Shown here piece by piece: positions 18,752-26,964 of a stretch of DNA of 64,000 bases (position 1 is its first letter; each line of letters starts with the position of its first letter). Below the pieces are notes generated by a model, which searched no databases, was not told where the DNA came from, and worked only from the letters and a program-made list of their open reading frames with translations. The stretch is from Arcobacter iocasae (GTDB taxonomy: Bacteria > Campylobacterota > Campylobacteria > Campylobacterales > Arcobacteraceae): NCBI RefSeq assembly GCF_042214795.1, contig NZ_CP090177.1, positions 930,001 through 994,000 on the forward strand. The letters run 5' to 3'. Position numbers and translations under genes: made by a program.

Positions 18752-20203
18752 ATGTCAAGAAAAATTTCTAAAGTCCTAGTAGCAAATAGAGGTGAAATAG
18801 CTCTTAGAATAATAAGAGCTTGTAAAGAGTTAGATATTAAAAGTGTCGCAATATTTTCAGAAGTAGATATTGAAGGTATTTGGGTAAAAAAAGCTGATGA
18901 GTGTTATCCTTTTTTAGGAGATGCCCTAGATGCTTATTTAAATATTGATAAAATCATATCTCTTGCTTTAAAAGCTCAATGTGATGCCATTCATCCTGGA
19001 TATGGGTTTTTATCTGAAAGTGCAGAGTTTGCAGAAGCTTGTGATAAAGCAGGTATTATTTTTATAGGTCCAAAAGCTGAACATATAGCACTTTTTGGAG
19101 ATAAGATGGCTTCAAAAGTTGCTATGAAAGCTATTGGAGTTCCAGTATTAGAAGGAACAAGTACTCCTATTGTAGATGTAAAAGAAGGTGAAAGAATTTC
19201 AAGGGAAATTGGTTTTCCAATTATCATCAAAGCTGCGTTTGGTGGTGGTGGAAGAGGAATGAGAATAGTTAAAGAAGAAAAAGACTTTAAAGCTATGTTT
19301 GAAGCAGCAACTGCAGAAGCTAAGAAATTCTTTGGAAAAGGTGATGCCTTTATAGAAAAATATGTGGAAAATCCAAGACATATTGAAGTTCAAGTTATAG
19401 CTGATAAGTATGGGAATGTCCTTCACTTAGGTGAAAGGGACTGTTCTATTCAAAGAAGACATCAAAAAGTAATAGAAATAGCTCCAAGTCCTAGATTAAA
19501 TGAAAATGTAAGAAGAGAGTTATATAGAGTTTCTACCAAAGCTATGTTCAAATTGGGTTATGAAAGTGTTGGAACAATCGAATTTTTAGTCGATGCAGAT
19601 GATAATATTTATTTTATTGAGATGAATACCAGAGTTCAAGTGGAACATCCAGTAACTGAGCTAATTACTGGTGTTGATATTATCCAAAGAATGATAGAAA
19701 TAGCAGAAGGTGATAAACTCCAATTTTTACAAGAAGAGATAAATTTCAGAGGATATGCAATAGAATTTAGAATCAATGCTGAAGATCCAAAGAAAAAATT
19801 TATGCCAGCATCTGGAACTATAACTAAGTACTTAACTCCAGGAGGACCAGGAGTAAGAATAGATACAAGTGTTTATACAGGTTATAAAATTCCACCAAAC
19901 TATGACTCAATGGTAGGAAAACTTATAGTGTGGGCACTTGATTGGGATGGTGCAGTTAAAAAAGCAAGACGAGCTTTAGATGAATTTTATATAGAAGGAC
20001 TTCCTACAAATATTCCTTTACACAGAGAAATTGTACGAGATTTAGACTTTATTGAAGGGAAACTTGATACTAGTTATTTAGATAAAAAATTAGAAAAATT
20101 TAATATGGATGCAATTGATCATATTGAAGAAGAAGAGAAAAAAATGAAAAATATAACTAAGTTAATAGAGCAAATTAAGAAAAACAAACTAAGTGTAAGA
20201 TAA
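18752..20203 (+). CDS. pycA: Biotin carboxylase subunit, probably pyruvate carboxylase subunit A
   Basis: A 483-residue ATP-grasp biotin carboxylase. VANRGEIALRIIRA at the N-terminus, the glycine loop AFGGGGRGMR, EMNTRVQVEHPVTE and FRINAED are the family motifs. It carboxylates biotin on a carrier protein. AccC proteins are usually about 445-450 residues; this one has a charged 35-residue C-terminal extension, like the separate A subunit of two-subunit pyruvate carboxylase in Campylobacter. No biotin carrier gene is adjacent. AccC of acetyl-CoA carboxylase remains possible. The ribosome site is GGGAAG before the ATG. Confidence 0.8.
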   Translation: MSRKISKVLVANRGEIALRIIRACKELDIKSVAIFSEVDIEGIWVKKADECYPFLGDALDAYLNIDKIISLALKAQCDAIHPGYGFLSESAEFAEACDKAGIIFIGPKAEHIALFGDKMASKVAMKAIGVPVLEGTSTPIVDVKEGERISREIGFPIIIKAAFGGGGRGMRIVKEEKDFKAMFEAATAEAKKFFGKGDAFIEKYVENPRHIEVQVIADKYGNVLHLGERDCSIQRRHQKVIEIAPSPRLNENVRRELYRVSTKAMFKLGYESVGTIEFLVDADDNIYFIEMNTRVQVEHPVTELITGVDIIQRMIEIAEGDKLQFLQEEINFRGYAIEFRINAEDPKKKFMPASGTITKYLTPGGPGVRIDTSVYTGYKIPPNYDSMVGKLIVWALDWDGAVKKARRALDEFYIEGLPTNIPLHREIVRDLDFIEGKLDTSYLDKKLEKFNMDAIDHIEEEEKKMKNITKLIEQIKKNKLSVR

Positions 20204-20218
20204 TCTCTTACGCTTAGT
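20188..20218. terminator. Hairpin between pycA-like gene and pqqE
   Basis: Arms of 13 bases (20188-20200 and 20206-20218) pair with one mismatch around a 5-base loop. The stem covers the end of the biotin carboxylase gene and reaches the pqqE stop, so it probably serves both convergent genes. Confidence 0.65.
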
Positions 20219-21324
20219 TAAGCTTCATTTATAAAAGACAAAGAGTTTTGTTTATTTCTATAAACTGGTTCACTATTTGATTTTAGAGCAGTTTGTACTT
20301 TATCCAAAACTACTTTATGATAAGAAGATTTATCGCAAACTGGGTCAGCTTCATTCATATCTTTTGTTAAAGCATAAGCTTGGCATCTACAACCTCCAAA
20401 ATCAGTCTCTTTTTCAGGACAAGTTCGACAAGGCTCTTTCATCCATTTATCACCCCTAAAAAAGTTAAATGCTTCAGAATCATTCCATATCTCTTTTACT
20501 GAGAACTCTTTTACATTGGGAAATTCTAATGGTAAAGTATTAGCTGTATTACAAGGAAGTGCTACTCCATCAGGATTGATAGTTAAAAAAGTAGTTCCCC
20601 AACCATTCATACAGGCTTTTGGTCTTGTAGCAAAATAATCAGGCACTACAAAAAACACCTTCATATCATCTCTTTTTTCCCTATAAAAATCAACCTCTTC
20701 TTTTGCTTTTTTAAGTTGTTCTTCTGTTGGTAAAAGAGCATCTATATTTTCTAAAGCCCAACCATAATATTGAATATTTGCTATTTCTAAATAGTTTGCT
20801 CCAATAGAGTTTGCAAACTCAATTATATCACCCACTTGATGAATATTTTGTCTTGTAATACAGGAGTTAACAATAAGTTGCAAGCCATTATCTTTACAAG
20901 CTTTTGCAAAGGCTAATTTATCTCTTTGGGCATTTTTATTATTTGTGATTAGTGCTGTTGTATTGGCATCATGTGATTGAATTCCAAGTTGAACTGTTTT
21001 TAATCCTGCTTCTTTTAACTTTGGAACAATAGACAAATCAGCCCCAACCCCTGAAGTTATAAGATTAGTATAAAACTTCAAATCTGCAGCTTTTTTAACA
21101 ATCTCTAAAATATCTTTGTTTAAAAGTGGTTCACCACCTGAAAAGCCTAATTGAACAGCACCCATGGCTCTTGCTTCTTCCATAACTCTAAACCAATCTT
21201 CTTTGCTCATACTATCTTTAGTATTTGCAAAATCAAGTTGATTATAACAATATGAACACTCCAAAGGGCACTTATGGGTTAACTCTAAAAGCATCCAAAG
21301 TGGTGGCTTAATATCAGTTTGCAT
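20218..21324 (-). CDS. pqqE: PQQ biosynthesis radical SAM enzyme PqqE
   Basis: A 368-residue radical SAM protein that cross-links the glutamate and tyrosine side chains of PqqA, the first committed step of PQQ synthesis. The SAM cluster is CxxxCxxC at Cys19, Cys23, Cys26 (CPLECSYC); GFSGGEPLL follows near residue 58. A C-terminal SPASM region carries further cysteines (CMNG, LPCN, EPCRTC, GGCRCQA, VCDK) for auxiliary clusters. It overlaps pqqD by 11 bases, so the two are translationally coupled, matching the known PqqD-PqqE pairing. Last gene of the pqq operon. Confidence 0.96.
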   Translation of the reverse strand: MQTDIKPPLWMLLELTHKCPLECSYCYNQLDFANTKDSMSKEDWFRVMEEARAMGAVQLGFSGGEPLLNKDILEIVKKAADLKFYTNLITSGVGADLSIVPKLKEAGLKTVQLGIQSHDANTTALITNNKNAQRDKLAFAKACKDNGLQLIVNSCITRQNIHQVGDIIEFANSIGANYLEIANIQYYGWALENIDALLPTEEQLKKAKEEVDFYREKRDDMKVFFVVPDYFATRPKACMNGWGTTFLTINPDGVALPCNTANTLPLEFPNVKEFSVKEIWNDSEAFNFFRGDKWMKEPCRTCPEKETDFGGCRCQAYALTKDMNEADPVCDKSSYHKVVLDKVQTALKSNSEPVYRNKQNSLSFINEA

Positions 21325-21583
21325 ACATCACCCACTTACGCTCTAAAGCTTCTGTTAAAAAAGCTTCTACATCTTTTTTTAAATCAGCCATTTGAAACTT
21401 TTCTTCTAAAATTTTTGCAATATCTAAACAGCTTTTTTCGCCATCACATAAATTCATTATCTCCCCAGCACTTCCATTTAACTGTACCATTCCCTCAGGA
21501 TAAAGTAGTACAAAACACTTTTGTGCCTCTTCATACTGTAATTGAAAGTGATTATTCACTGCAATTGATTTTTCTAGTTGCAT
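21314..21583 (-). CDS. pqqD: PqqA peptide chaperone PqqD
   Basis: An 89-residue PqqD, the RiPP recognition protein that binds PqqA and presents it to PqqE. It shows the family layout with QLNGSAGEIMNLCDGEKS in the middle and a helix-rich C-terminus. The ATG at 21583 has AAAGGG in front and lies 32 bases inside pqqC; the 3' end overlaps pqqE. PqqC and PqqD are fused in some methylotrophs, and the overlap here is consistent with that closeness. Confidence 0.93.
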   Translation of the reverse strand: MQLEKSIAVNNHFQLQYEEAQKCFVLLYPEGMVQLNGSAGEIMNLCDGEKSCLDIAKILEEKFQMADLKKDVEAFLTEALERKWVMYAN

Positions 21584-22307
21584 TACATCCCTTTATATTA
21601 AAATATGGTGGTCGCTTAAGTTCATATGCTAAATATAAAGCATCACACATAGTCCAAAGAATATCTAATTTAAACTGTAAAATTTCACATGCCTTTTTTT
21701 GTAATTCTATAGTATTAAACTCTTCTAATGTTAAAGCCAATCCATGCTGAACATCACGTCTTGCTTCGCTTAATCTTTTTTGAAAATATCTTAATCCATT
21801 TTGCTCAATCCAAGGATAATTTTTTGGCCAAGTATCAAGTCTTTGTTGATGAATTTTTGGAGCAAACATCTCTGTTAAAGATGACATTGCAGCTTCTTTC
21901 CATGGTCTTTGTTTTGCAAAATTTATATAAGCATCAACTGCAAATTTTACAGCTGGTAATACATACTTGTGAGAGATTAAATCCTCTTTCTTTAGTCCTA
22001 CTGCTTCACCCAATTCCAACCAAGCTTCAATCCCTCCACCAACACTATCATGGTCAATTATTCTATCTATCCATTTTCTTCTATCTTCTAATGGTGGATT
22101 ATTTGACATAATCGCAGCATCTTTAATTGGAATCGCTGTTTGATAATAAAATCTATTTGCAACCCAACCTTGAATCTCCTCTTTTGTACAAGACCCTTCA
22201 TACATTCTTATATGAAAAGGATGATGAATATGATACATATCACCCATAGCTCTTAATTTTGCTTCAAACTCTTCTTTTGATAATAATTGTTCCATTTTTT
22301 TTGTCAT
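21552..22307 (-). CDS. pqqC: Pyrroloquinoline-quinone synthase PqqC
   Basis: A 251-residue cofactorless oxidase that does the final ring closure and eight-electron oxidation to PQQ. MYHIHHPFHIRMYEG, GWVANRFYYQ and DHDSVGGGIEAWL are classic PqqC segments. The ATG at 22307 is chosen because GGAG sits 8 bases upstream; a GTG at 22337 in the same frame lacks this support and would give an unusual tail. It lies 144 bases after pqqB, across a structured spacer. Confidence 0.96.
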   Translation of the reverse strand: MTKKMEQLLSKEEFEAKLRAMGDMYHIHHPFHIRMYEGSCTKEEIQGWVANRFYYQTAIPIKDAAIMSNNPPLEDRRKWIDRIIDHDSVGGGIEAWLELGEAVGLKKEDLISHKYVLPAVKFAVDAYINFAKQRPWKEAAMSSLTEMFAPKIHQQRLDTWPKNYPWIEQNGLRYFQKRLSEARRDVQHGLALTLEEFNTIELQKKACEILQFKLDILWTMCDALYLAYELKRPPYFNIKGCNATRKINCSE

Positions 22308-22328
22308 ATCATTGTCTCCTTTTTTTAT

Positions 22329-22444
22329 GGTTCCCACAAAAAAAGGGAACCTCTTCTTTTTAACAGGATTTATAAAAAATCCTTAAAAGAAGGCTGTTGT
22401 CAAACTCTCTTTGAGAAAACCTAAAGGGCTTTAAGAATAAAGCC
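22329..22444 (-). other. Structured pqqB-pqqC intercistronic spacer
   Basis: The spacer holds several stems: GGTTCCC with GGGAACC (22329-22335 and 22345-22351); CTTCTTTT with AAAAGAAG enclosing AGGATTT with AAATCCT (about 22353-22391); and GGCTTTA with TAAAGCC (22427-22433 and 22438-22444). No open frame of note is seen. It may act in mRNA processing, stability or attenuation; the function is inferred only. Confidence 0.5.
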
Positions 22445-22451
22445 TTAACCT

Positions 22452-23366
22452 CTATAAATCGATACTCATGCCATCATAAGATATTTCAATCCCATGGGAA
22501 ATAAGTTCTTTGTACTCTTCATTTTCTTCATCAAGAATGGGATTTGTATTATTTATATGAATTAATATTTTTCTTGGTTTTTCCAAAGTATCAAGTATCT
22601 TGATAAGTCCATTTTCTCCACTTAAAGGAAGATGTCCCATATCAGTTCCTAGCTTTGTTGAAAAGCCATTTTTTATCATCTCATCATTTGTCCAAACTGT
22701 TCCATCAACTAATAAAATATCAGCATCAGACATCTCTTTTATTATATGCTCTTGGGCAACTCCAAGTCCTGGAAGATAAAAAAGTTTTTTGCCAGTAGTT
22801 TTATTTCTAACTACAATACCAATATTATCCCCTGCCCTTGGTTTATCTCTATATTTAGAATATGGAGGTGCATTTGAAATAAGGGGATGTGCAAAAAACT
22901 CATAATTTGGCATTACTGGTATTTCAAAGCTTTTGTTATTTGGTGTGATTTCATTATATTTAATACCTCCACCATCCCAATGGGTTAGCATCTTAAAAAG
23001 TGGAAATGAAGTATTAAGTTCTTCTTTTACCTCTTTTGTACAATATACTTCATGGGGACAACCTTCTCTTAACATCAAAAGACCAGTTGTATGGTCAATT
23101 TGAGCATCAATAAAAATGATTGCTTTTATTTTAGTTTCTCGTCTTTGTTGTGGTTGTAAAAAAGGTGAATTATGTATTTGTTCTAAAATATCAGGTGAAG
23201 TATTAAATAAAACCCAGTTTTCTCCATCTTCACTAATAGTAATTGAACTTTGAGTTCTTCTTTTAACTGTTTTTTTGCCCTGTCTATAAGCTTTACAGTT
23301 ATCACAATTACAATTAAACTGAGGAAGTCCTCCTCCAGCACTTGAACCTAAAACTTCTATTTTCAT
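22452..23366 (-). CDS. pqqB: PQQ biosynthesis protein PqqB
   Basis: A 304-residue metallo-beta-lactamase-fold protein. The N-terminus VLGSSAGGGLPQFNCNC with paired cysteines, the metal segment FIDAQIDHTTGL and the late DMGHLPLSG and HINNTNPIL motifs are typical of PqqB. It is thought to hydroxylate the PqqE-processed intermediate. It is separated from pqqA by a terminator-like hairpin, so it is probably made at a lower level than pqqA. Confidence 0.95.
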   Translation of the reverse strand: MKIEVLGSSAGGGLPQFNCNCDNCKAYRQGKKTVKRRTQSSITISEDGENWVLFNTSPDILEQIHNSPFLQPQQRRETKIKAIIFIDAQIDHTTGLLMLREGCPHEVYCTKEVKEELNTSFPLFKMLTHWDGGGIKYNEITPNNKSFEIPVMPNYEFFAHPLISNAPPYSKYRDKPRAGDNIGIVVRNKTTGKKLFYLPGLGVAQEHIIKEMSDADILLVDGTVWTNDEMIKNGFSTKLGTDMGHLPLSGENGLIKILDTLEKPRKILIHINNTNPILDEENEEYKELISHGIEISYDGMSIDL

Positions 23367-23425
23367 AATAATCCTAACTCTTTTTTTAATTGAATTTATC
23401 TATTATAAACTCAAGTAAAAAAAAT

Positions 23426-23453
23426 AAAAGCTAGGGAGTTATCCCTAACTTTT
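23426..23453 (-). terminator. Partial terminator between pqqA and pqqB
   Basis: On the minus strand a 12-base stem with one G-U pair and a 4-base loop is followed by a U-rich tail. It lies between pqqA (ends 23474) and pqqB (starts 23366). Since no promoter is evident for pqqB, read-through would set the ratio of peptide to enzymes. Confidence 0.65.
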
Positions 23454-23473
23454 AAATTCATAGTTAAAAAGAC

Positions 23474-23548
23474 TTATTCATGACAAATATACATTGTCAC
23501 TTCAAAACCAAATCTATTATCAACGAACGCTGGTGTTTCCCATTTCAT
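23474..23548 (-). CDS. pqqA: PQQ precursor peptide PqqA
   Basis: A 24-codon gene. The peptide starts MKWETPAF and contains the invariant Glu-x-x-x-Tyr as Glu16 and Tyr20 in EVTMY, the two residues fused to form PQQ, and FVDNRFG matching other PqqA peptides. A perfect ribosome site AAGGAGG lies 7 bases before the ATG, the strongest in the region, fitting a peptide needed in stoichiometric amounts. It is 32 bases after the alcohol dehydrogenase stop, with no terminator between, so it is co-transcribed with the enzyme that uses PQQ. No PqqF-type protease gene is in the window. Confidence 0.95.
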   Translation of the reverse strand: MKWETPAFVDNRFGFEVTMYICHE

Positions 23549-23580
23549 AATATTGTCCTCCTTTTCAAGATTTTTACTTT

Positions 23581-25374
23581 TTATTTGTGTAATTTAAATA
23601 CTAATACTGTTCCACCTTGGTTGATGTTTTTAATTGTTTTTGCAACTTCACCACCCCATAAAGGAACAGCTCCACCCCAACCAGAGATTATAGCAACATA
23701 TTGTTCACCATTTTCTTCCCAAGTAACTGGAGAAGATACTATCCCTGAACCTGCATTAAATTTATATAAAACTTTTCCTGTTTCATCATCAAATGCCATA
23801 AATTTACCTTCAGGAGTACCTGTAAATACTAAACCACCTGCAGTTGATAATGTTCCTGCCCATAATGGTGCTTTATTTTTGAATTCCCATTTAATTTTTC
23901 CAGTCATTGGATCAATAGCTTTTAATGAACCTATGTGATCTTTAAAAATTGGTTTAATTGTGAATCCAGCACCTAAATATGCAGCACCTTTTTTATATGA
24001 AACTGGTTGATTCCAAATTTCCATACCCCACTCATTTGAAGGGACATAGAACATTTTTGTATTTTTTGAATAAGAAATTGGCATCCAGTTTTTTCCACCT
24101 AAGAATGAAGGAACATTAAATACAGCTTTTCCTTTTGTATCACCACTTGGATCACCTGGTCTACTATCTTCATTGTAAATTGGTCTACCATTTTTATCAA
24201 TTCCTTTTGCCCAAGTAATATTTGAAACAAATGGATGTGCAGTGATAAATTTACCATTTTCTCTATTTAATACATAGAAGAAACCATTTCTATCAGCAGT
24301 TCCTGCTAGCTTTTCAACTTTTCCATCTTTATTAGTATAATCAAATGAAACTAATTCATTTACACCATCAAAATCCCAACCATCATGTGGAGTAGTTTGA
24401 AAATGCCAAACTATTTTTCCAGTATCTGGATTTATAGCTAATCTTGAAGAAGAGTATAAATTATCCCCTGGTCTTAAATGTGAATTCCATGGAGCTGGAT
24501 TTCCTGTACCAAAGTATAAAAGGTCAGTCTCTGGATCATATGTTCCACCAAGCCAAGTCGCAGCTCCACCTGTTTTCCACATATCTCCAGGCCAAGTTTT
24601 ACCAGCTTCTCCACCTGTAATTCCATTTTCTTTACCATTTAGGTATCCCATATTTCCTTCAACTGTAGGTCTAGACCAAATAACTGCTCCAGTTTTTGGA
24701 TTTCTAGCTTCAACTTTACCTACAACACCAAACTCACCACCAGCAACACCAGTGATTACCATATCTTTTACAATAATTGGTGCAGCTGTAATTGAGTATC
24801 CATCTTTATAATTAGCTACTCTTTTTTTCCATACTACTTTTCCAGTTTCTCTATTAAGTGCAACCAGTTTTGCATCTAATGTACCAAAAATTACTAGATT
24901 GTCATAAATTGCAACCCCTCTATTTATAACATCACAACATGGTAAAATTGCATCTGGTAATCTTGCATCATATTGCCATAATTCATCCCCAGTTGCTAAA
25001 TTTATAGCAAATACTCTTGAATAAGATGCAGTTACATACATAACACCATCTTTTATGATTGGTTGAGATTCTTGACCTCTTTGTTTTTCTCCACCAAAAG
25101 AAAAATTCCATACAGGAACTAGGTCTTTTACAGTATCTTTATTGATTTGAGTTAAGGGTGAGTATCTTTGACCTTTAAGCCCCATTCCATAAGTTAATAC
25201 ATCCCCTGTAGACTTCTCATCATTTAAGATTTCAGCATTAGTTACTGGTGCATAAGATGGTTTTGTAACCTCATTTGTGCTACCATTCATAGTGCTGTTC
25301 GAAGTAACGCATCCGCTAATTAGTGCAGCTAGTGTAACGGCAACTGCGCTAGTTAGTAGTTTCTTCTTAATCAT
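23581..25374 (-). CDS. PQQ-dependent alcohol dehydrogenase, predicted lipoprotein, Asp-x-Asp (lanthanide-type) site
   Basis: A 597-residue quinoprotein oxidising alcohols in the periplasm. Eight-bladed propeller repeats (such as GKIKWEF, GKVLYKF) span the chain. Vicinal Cys146-Cys147, Glu214, Asn292 and catalytic Asp334 are placed as in methanol and ethanol dehydrogenases. Asp336, two residues after the catalytic Asp (HDGWDFDG), is the residue linked to lanthanide use in XoxF and PedH; calcium enzymes have Ala or Ser there. The signal ends in lipobox LISGC (Cys22), so the enzyme is probably membrane-anchored, which is unusual. First gene of the dehydrogenase-pqq operon, driven by a shared-element promoter. 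Confidence 0.93.
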   Translation of the reverse strand: MIKKKLLTSAVAVTLAALISGCVTSNSTMNGSTNEVTKPSYAPVTNAEILNDEKSTGDVLTYGMGLKGQRYSPLTQINKDTVKDLVPVWNFSFGGEKQRGQESQPIIKDGVMYVTASYSRVFAINLATGDELWQYDARLPDAILPCCDVINRGVAIYDNLVIFGTLDAKLVALNRETGKVVWKKRVANYKDGYSITAAPIIVKDMVITGVAGGEFGVVGKVEARNPKTGAVIWSRPTVEGNMGYLNGKENGITGGEAGKTWPGDMWKTGGAATWLGGTYDPETDLLYFGTGNPAPWNSHLRPGDNLYSSSRLAINPDTGKIVWHFQTTPHDGWDFDGVNELVSFDYTNKDGKVEKLAGTADRNGFFYVLNRENGKFITAHPFVSNITWAKGIDKNGRPIYNEDSRPGDPSGDTKGKAVFNVPSFLGGKNWMPISYSKNTKMFYVPSNEWGMEIWNQPVSYKKGAAYLGAGFTIKPIFKDHIGSLKAIDPMTGKIKWEFKNKAPLWAGTLSTAGGLVFTGTPEGKFMAFDDETGKVLYKFNAGSGIVSSPVTWEENGEQYVAIISGWGGAVPLWGGEVAKTIKNINQGGTVLVFKLHK

Positions 25375-25424
25375 TTTTTTCTCCTTATTATGTTAATAAC
25401 AAACTGAAAATTTGTCTGATTGAA

Positions 25425-25456
25425 AGTATACATGAGTTGTATAGCTTGAGTTTAGC
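25425..25456 (-). promoter_or_regulatory. Alcohol dehydrogenase/pqq promoter with PQQ-regulon element
   Basis: The element lies at 25456-25440 reading towards the gene, then 9 bases, then the -10 box TATACT (25430-25425). It overlaps the last codons and stop of the upstream permease gene, so the dehydrogenase operon has its own start site even though it follows the exporter genes on the same strand. Confidence 0.82.
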
Positions 25457-26237
25457 TATGATTTACTTTTTTACTTTTAAAGCCAAGAAATGCCATAGCA
25501 AGGCTAATAGCTAAAGAAATTGCTAATATTAAAAACACCTCTAAATCAAATTTCATATAAAGTGAAAACCTTATTGCTTCAACTATATAAGTAAATGGAT
25601 TAAAAGAAGAAAGATTAAAAAGAAAAAGTGATGAATCTTTTATTTTCCAAAGGGGATATAAAGCACTACTTAGGAAAAACATAGGAAATATTACGAAGTT
25701 CATAACAGTAGCAAAGTTTTCCAATTGTTTTATAACAGAAGAGATGAAAAGTGCAAAGGCATTTAAAATAATAGATGAAATCATAATTATAGGAATAGTT
25801 ACTAAAATCGCTACATTTTCTATATCTACCCCATAAAGTTTAGCCACTATTAGAAAAGTAATTGCTTGAATAGTAGATACTACAGAAGTTGCAAACATCT
25901 TACAAAATAGTAAATAGTTTCTATTTATATATGAAGTTAGAAGTATCTTCATACTTCCCATTTCTCGGTCAAATATCATAGTTAAAGAACTTTGCATACC
26001 ATTAAAAAGTAAAACCATTCCCACAAGTCCAGGAACAATATAAGTTTCGTAAGTAATGTATGTCTCATAAGGTGGAGTAATTGCCAAACCAAGAGCAGTT
26101 CTAAATCCAACTGAAAATATAAATAACCAAAGTAATGGTCGCACTAGTGCTGAGAAAAAACGACTTTTTTGTTTTAAAAATCTTATCAATTCTTTATAAA
26201 CAATTCCTTGCATACAATATAAATATTTTTTCATCAT
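25452..26237 (-). CDS. ABC-2 type permease, PedC-like, quinoprotein-associated
   Basis: A 261-residue integral membrane protein with about six hydrophobic segments and the ABC-2 permease pattern. It resembles the permease always found with PQQ alcohol dehydrogenase systems (PedC group). It starts directly after the ATPase stop (TAA then ATG ATG). In Pseudomonas putida the PedA1A2BC transporter is needed for lanthanide-dependent growth on alcohols; whether this system moves metal, a chelator or another solute is unknown. Confidence 0.82.
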   Translation of the reverse strand: MMKKYLYCMQGIVYKELIRFLKQKSRFFSALVRPLLWLFIFSVGFRTALGLAITPPYETYITYETYIVPGLVGMVLLFNGMQSSLTMIFDREMGSMKILLTSYINRNYLLFCKMFATSVVSTIQAITFLIVAKLYGVDIENVAILVTIPIIMISSIILNAFALFISSVIKQLENFATVMNFVIFPMFFLSSALYPLWKIKDSSLFLFNLSSFNPFTYIVEAIRFSLYMKFDLEVFLILAISLAISLAMAFLGFKSKKVNHS

Positions 26238-26960
26238 TTATCCTACAAGAAAATTAAAAGTATCAATAAGATTATCTTTTTCATACTTTTGCATTAGTTT
26301 TTGAACTATTCCACTATCAACGATTTTTCCTGATTTTATGATTGATATATTATCTTCTAAAGCTACCTCATCAAATAAGTGGGTAATCCAAAGTACAGAT
26401 ATACCCTCTTGTTTTACTAAATTTCTTACATAATTTAAAATATCAAATCTACTTTTAACATCAAGTCCAACTGTAGGTTCATCTAAAAGTAAAAGTTTTG
26501 GTTTATTTATCAAAGCTCTTAAAATCTCTACTCTTCTTCTATGTCCACCATTTAATTTTCGCACTTGCGTATCTAAAATCTCTTCTAATTCTAATTTTGT
26601 TATTTGAGAATCAATAGATTTTAATGTTTGTTTAAAACTCAAACCTTTTAATGAACCATAATAAAATAAATTTTGTTTTACAGTCAAATCTAAATCCAAT
26701 GTTGGTTCTTGAAATACAATACCAATATCTTTTAAAGCATTTGAATAATTTTTTATTGGGTATCCATTTATATCTATTTCACCTTTTTGAAGATTTTGAA
26801 GTCTTGTTATTAGTGAAAAGATTGTAGATTTTCCTGCACCATTAAGTCCTAATAGTACAGAAAATGTCCCCTCTTCTATTGAAAAGGAGACATCATTTAA
26901 AGCAACTTTTTGTCCATATGAATAATCCACATTTTTAAAATTTAAAATATTATTTTTCAT
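26238..26960 (-). CDS. ABC transporter ATPase, PedB-like, quinoprotein-associated
   Basis: A 240-residue ABC ATPase: Walker A GLNGAGKST near residue 38, Q-loop GIVFQEPTLD, signature LNGGHRRRVE in place of LSGGQ, Walker B LLLLDEPTVGLD, and the His switch in ITHLFDE. The LNGGHRRRVE signature is characteristic of the ATPase of PQQ-alcohol-dehydrogenase-associated ABC systems. It lies between the beta-propeller and permease genes. Confidence 0.88.
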   Translation of the reverse strand: MKNNILNFKNVDYSYGQKVALNDVSFSIEEGTFSVLLGLNGAGKSTIFSLITRLQNLQKGEIDINGYPIKNYSNALKDIGIVFQEPTLDLDLTVKQNLFYYGSLKGLSFKQTLKSIDSQITKLELEEILDTQVRKLNGGHRRRVEILRALINKPKLLLLDEPTVGLDVKSRFDILNYVRNLVKQEGISVLWITHLFDEVALEDNISIIKSGKIVDSGIVQKLMQKYEKDNLIDTFNFLVG

Positions 26961-26964
26961 CTTC

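Noticed and set aside
18752..20203. Calling the biotin carboxylase part of the alcohol-oxidation regulon
   Set aside because: It lies inside the island but its upstream region has no copy of the shared element.
22308..22337. Ten-residue extension of PqqC from a GTG
   Set aside because: The ATG at 22307 has GGAG at proper distance and fits the family N-terminus.
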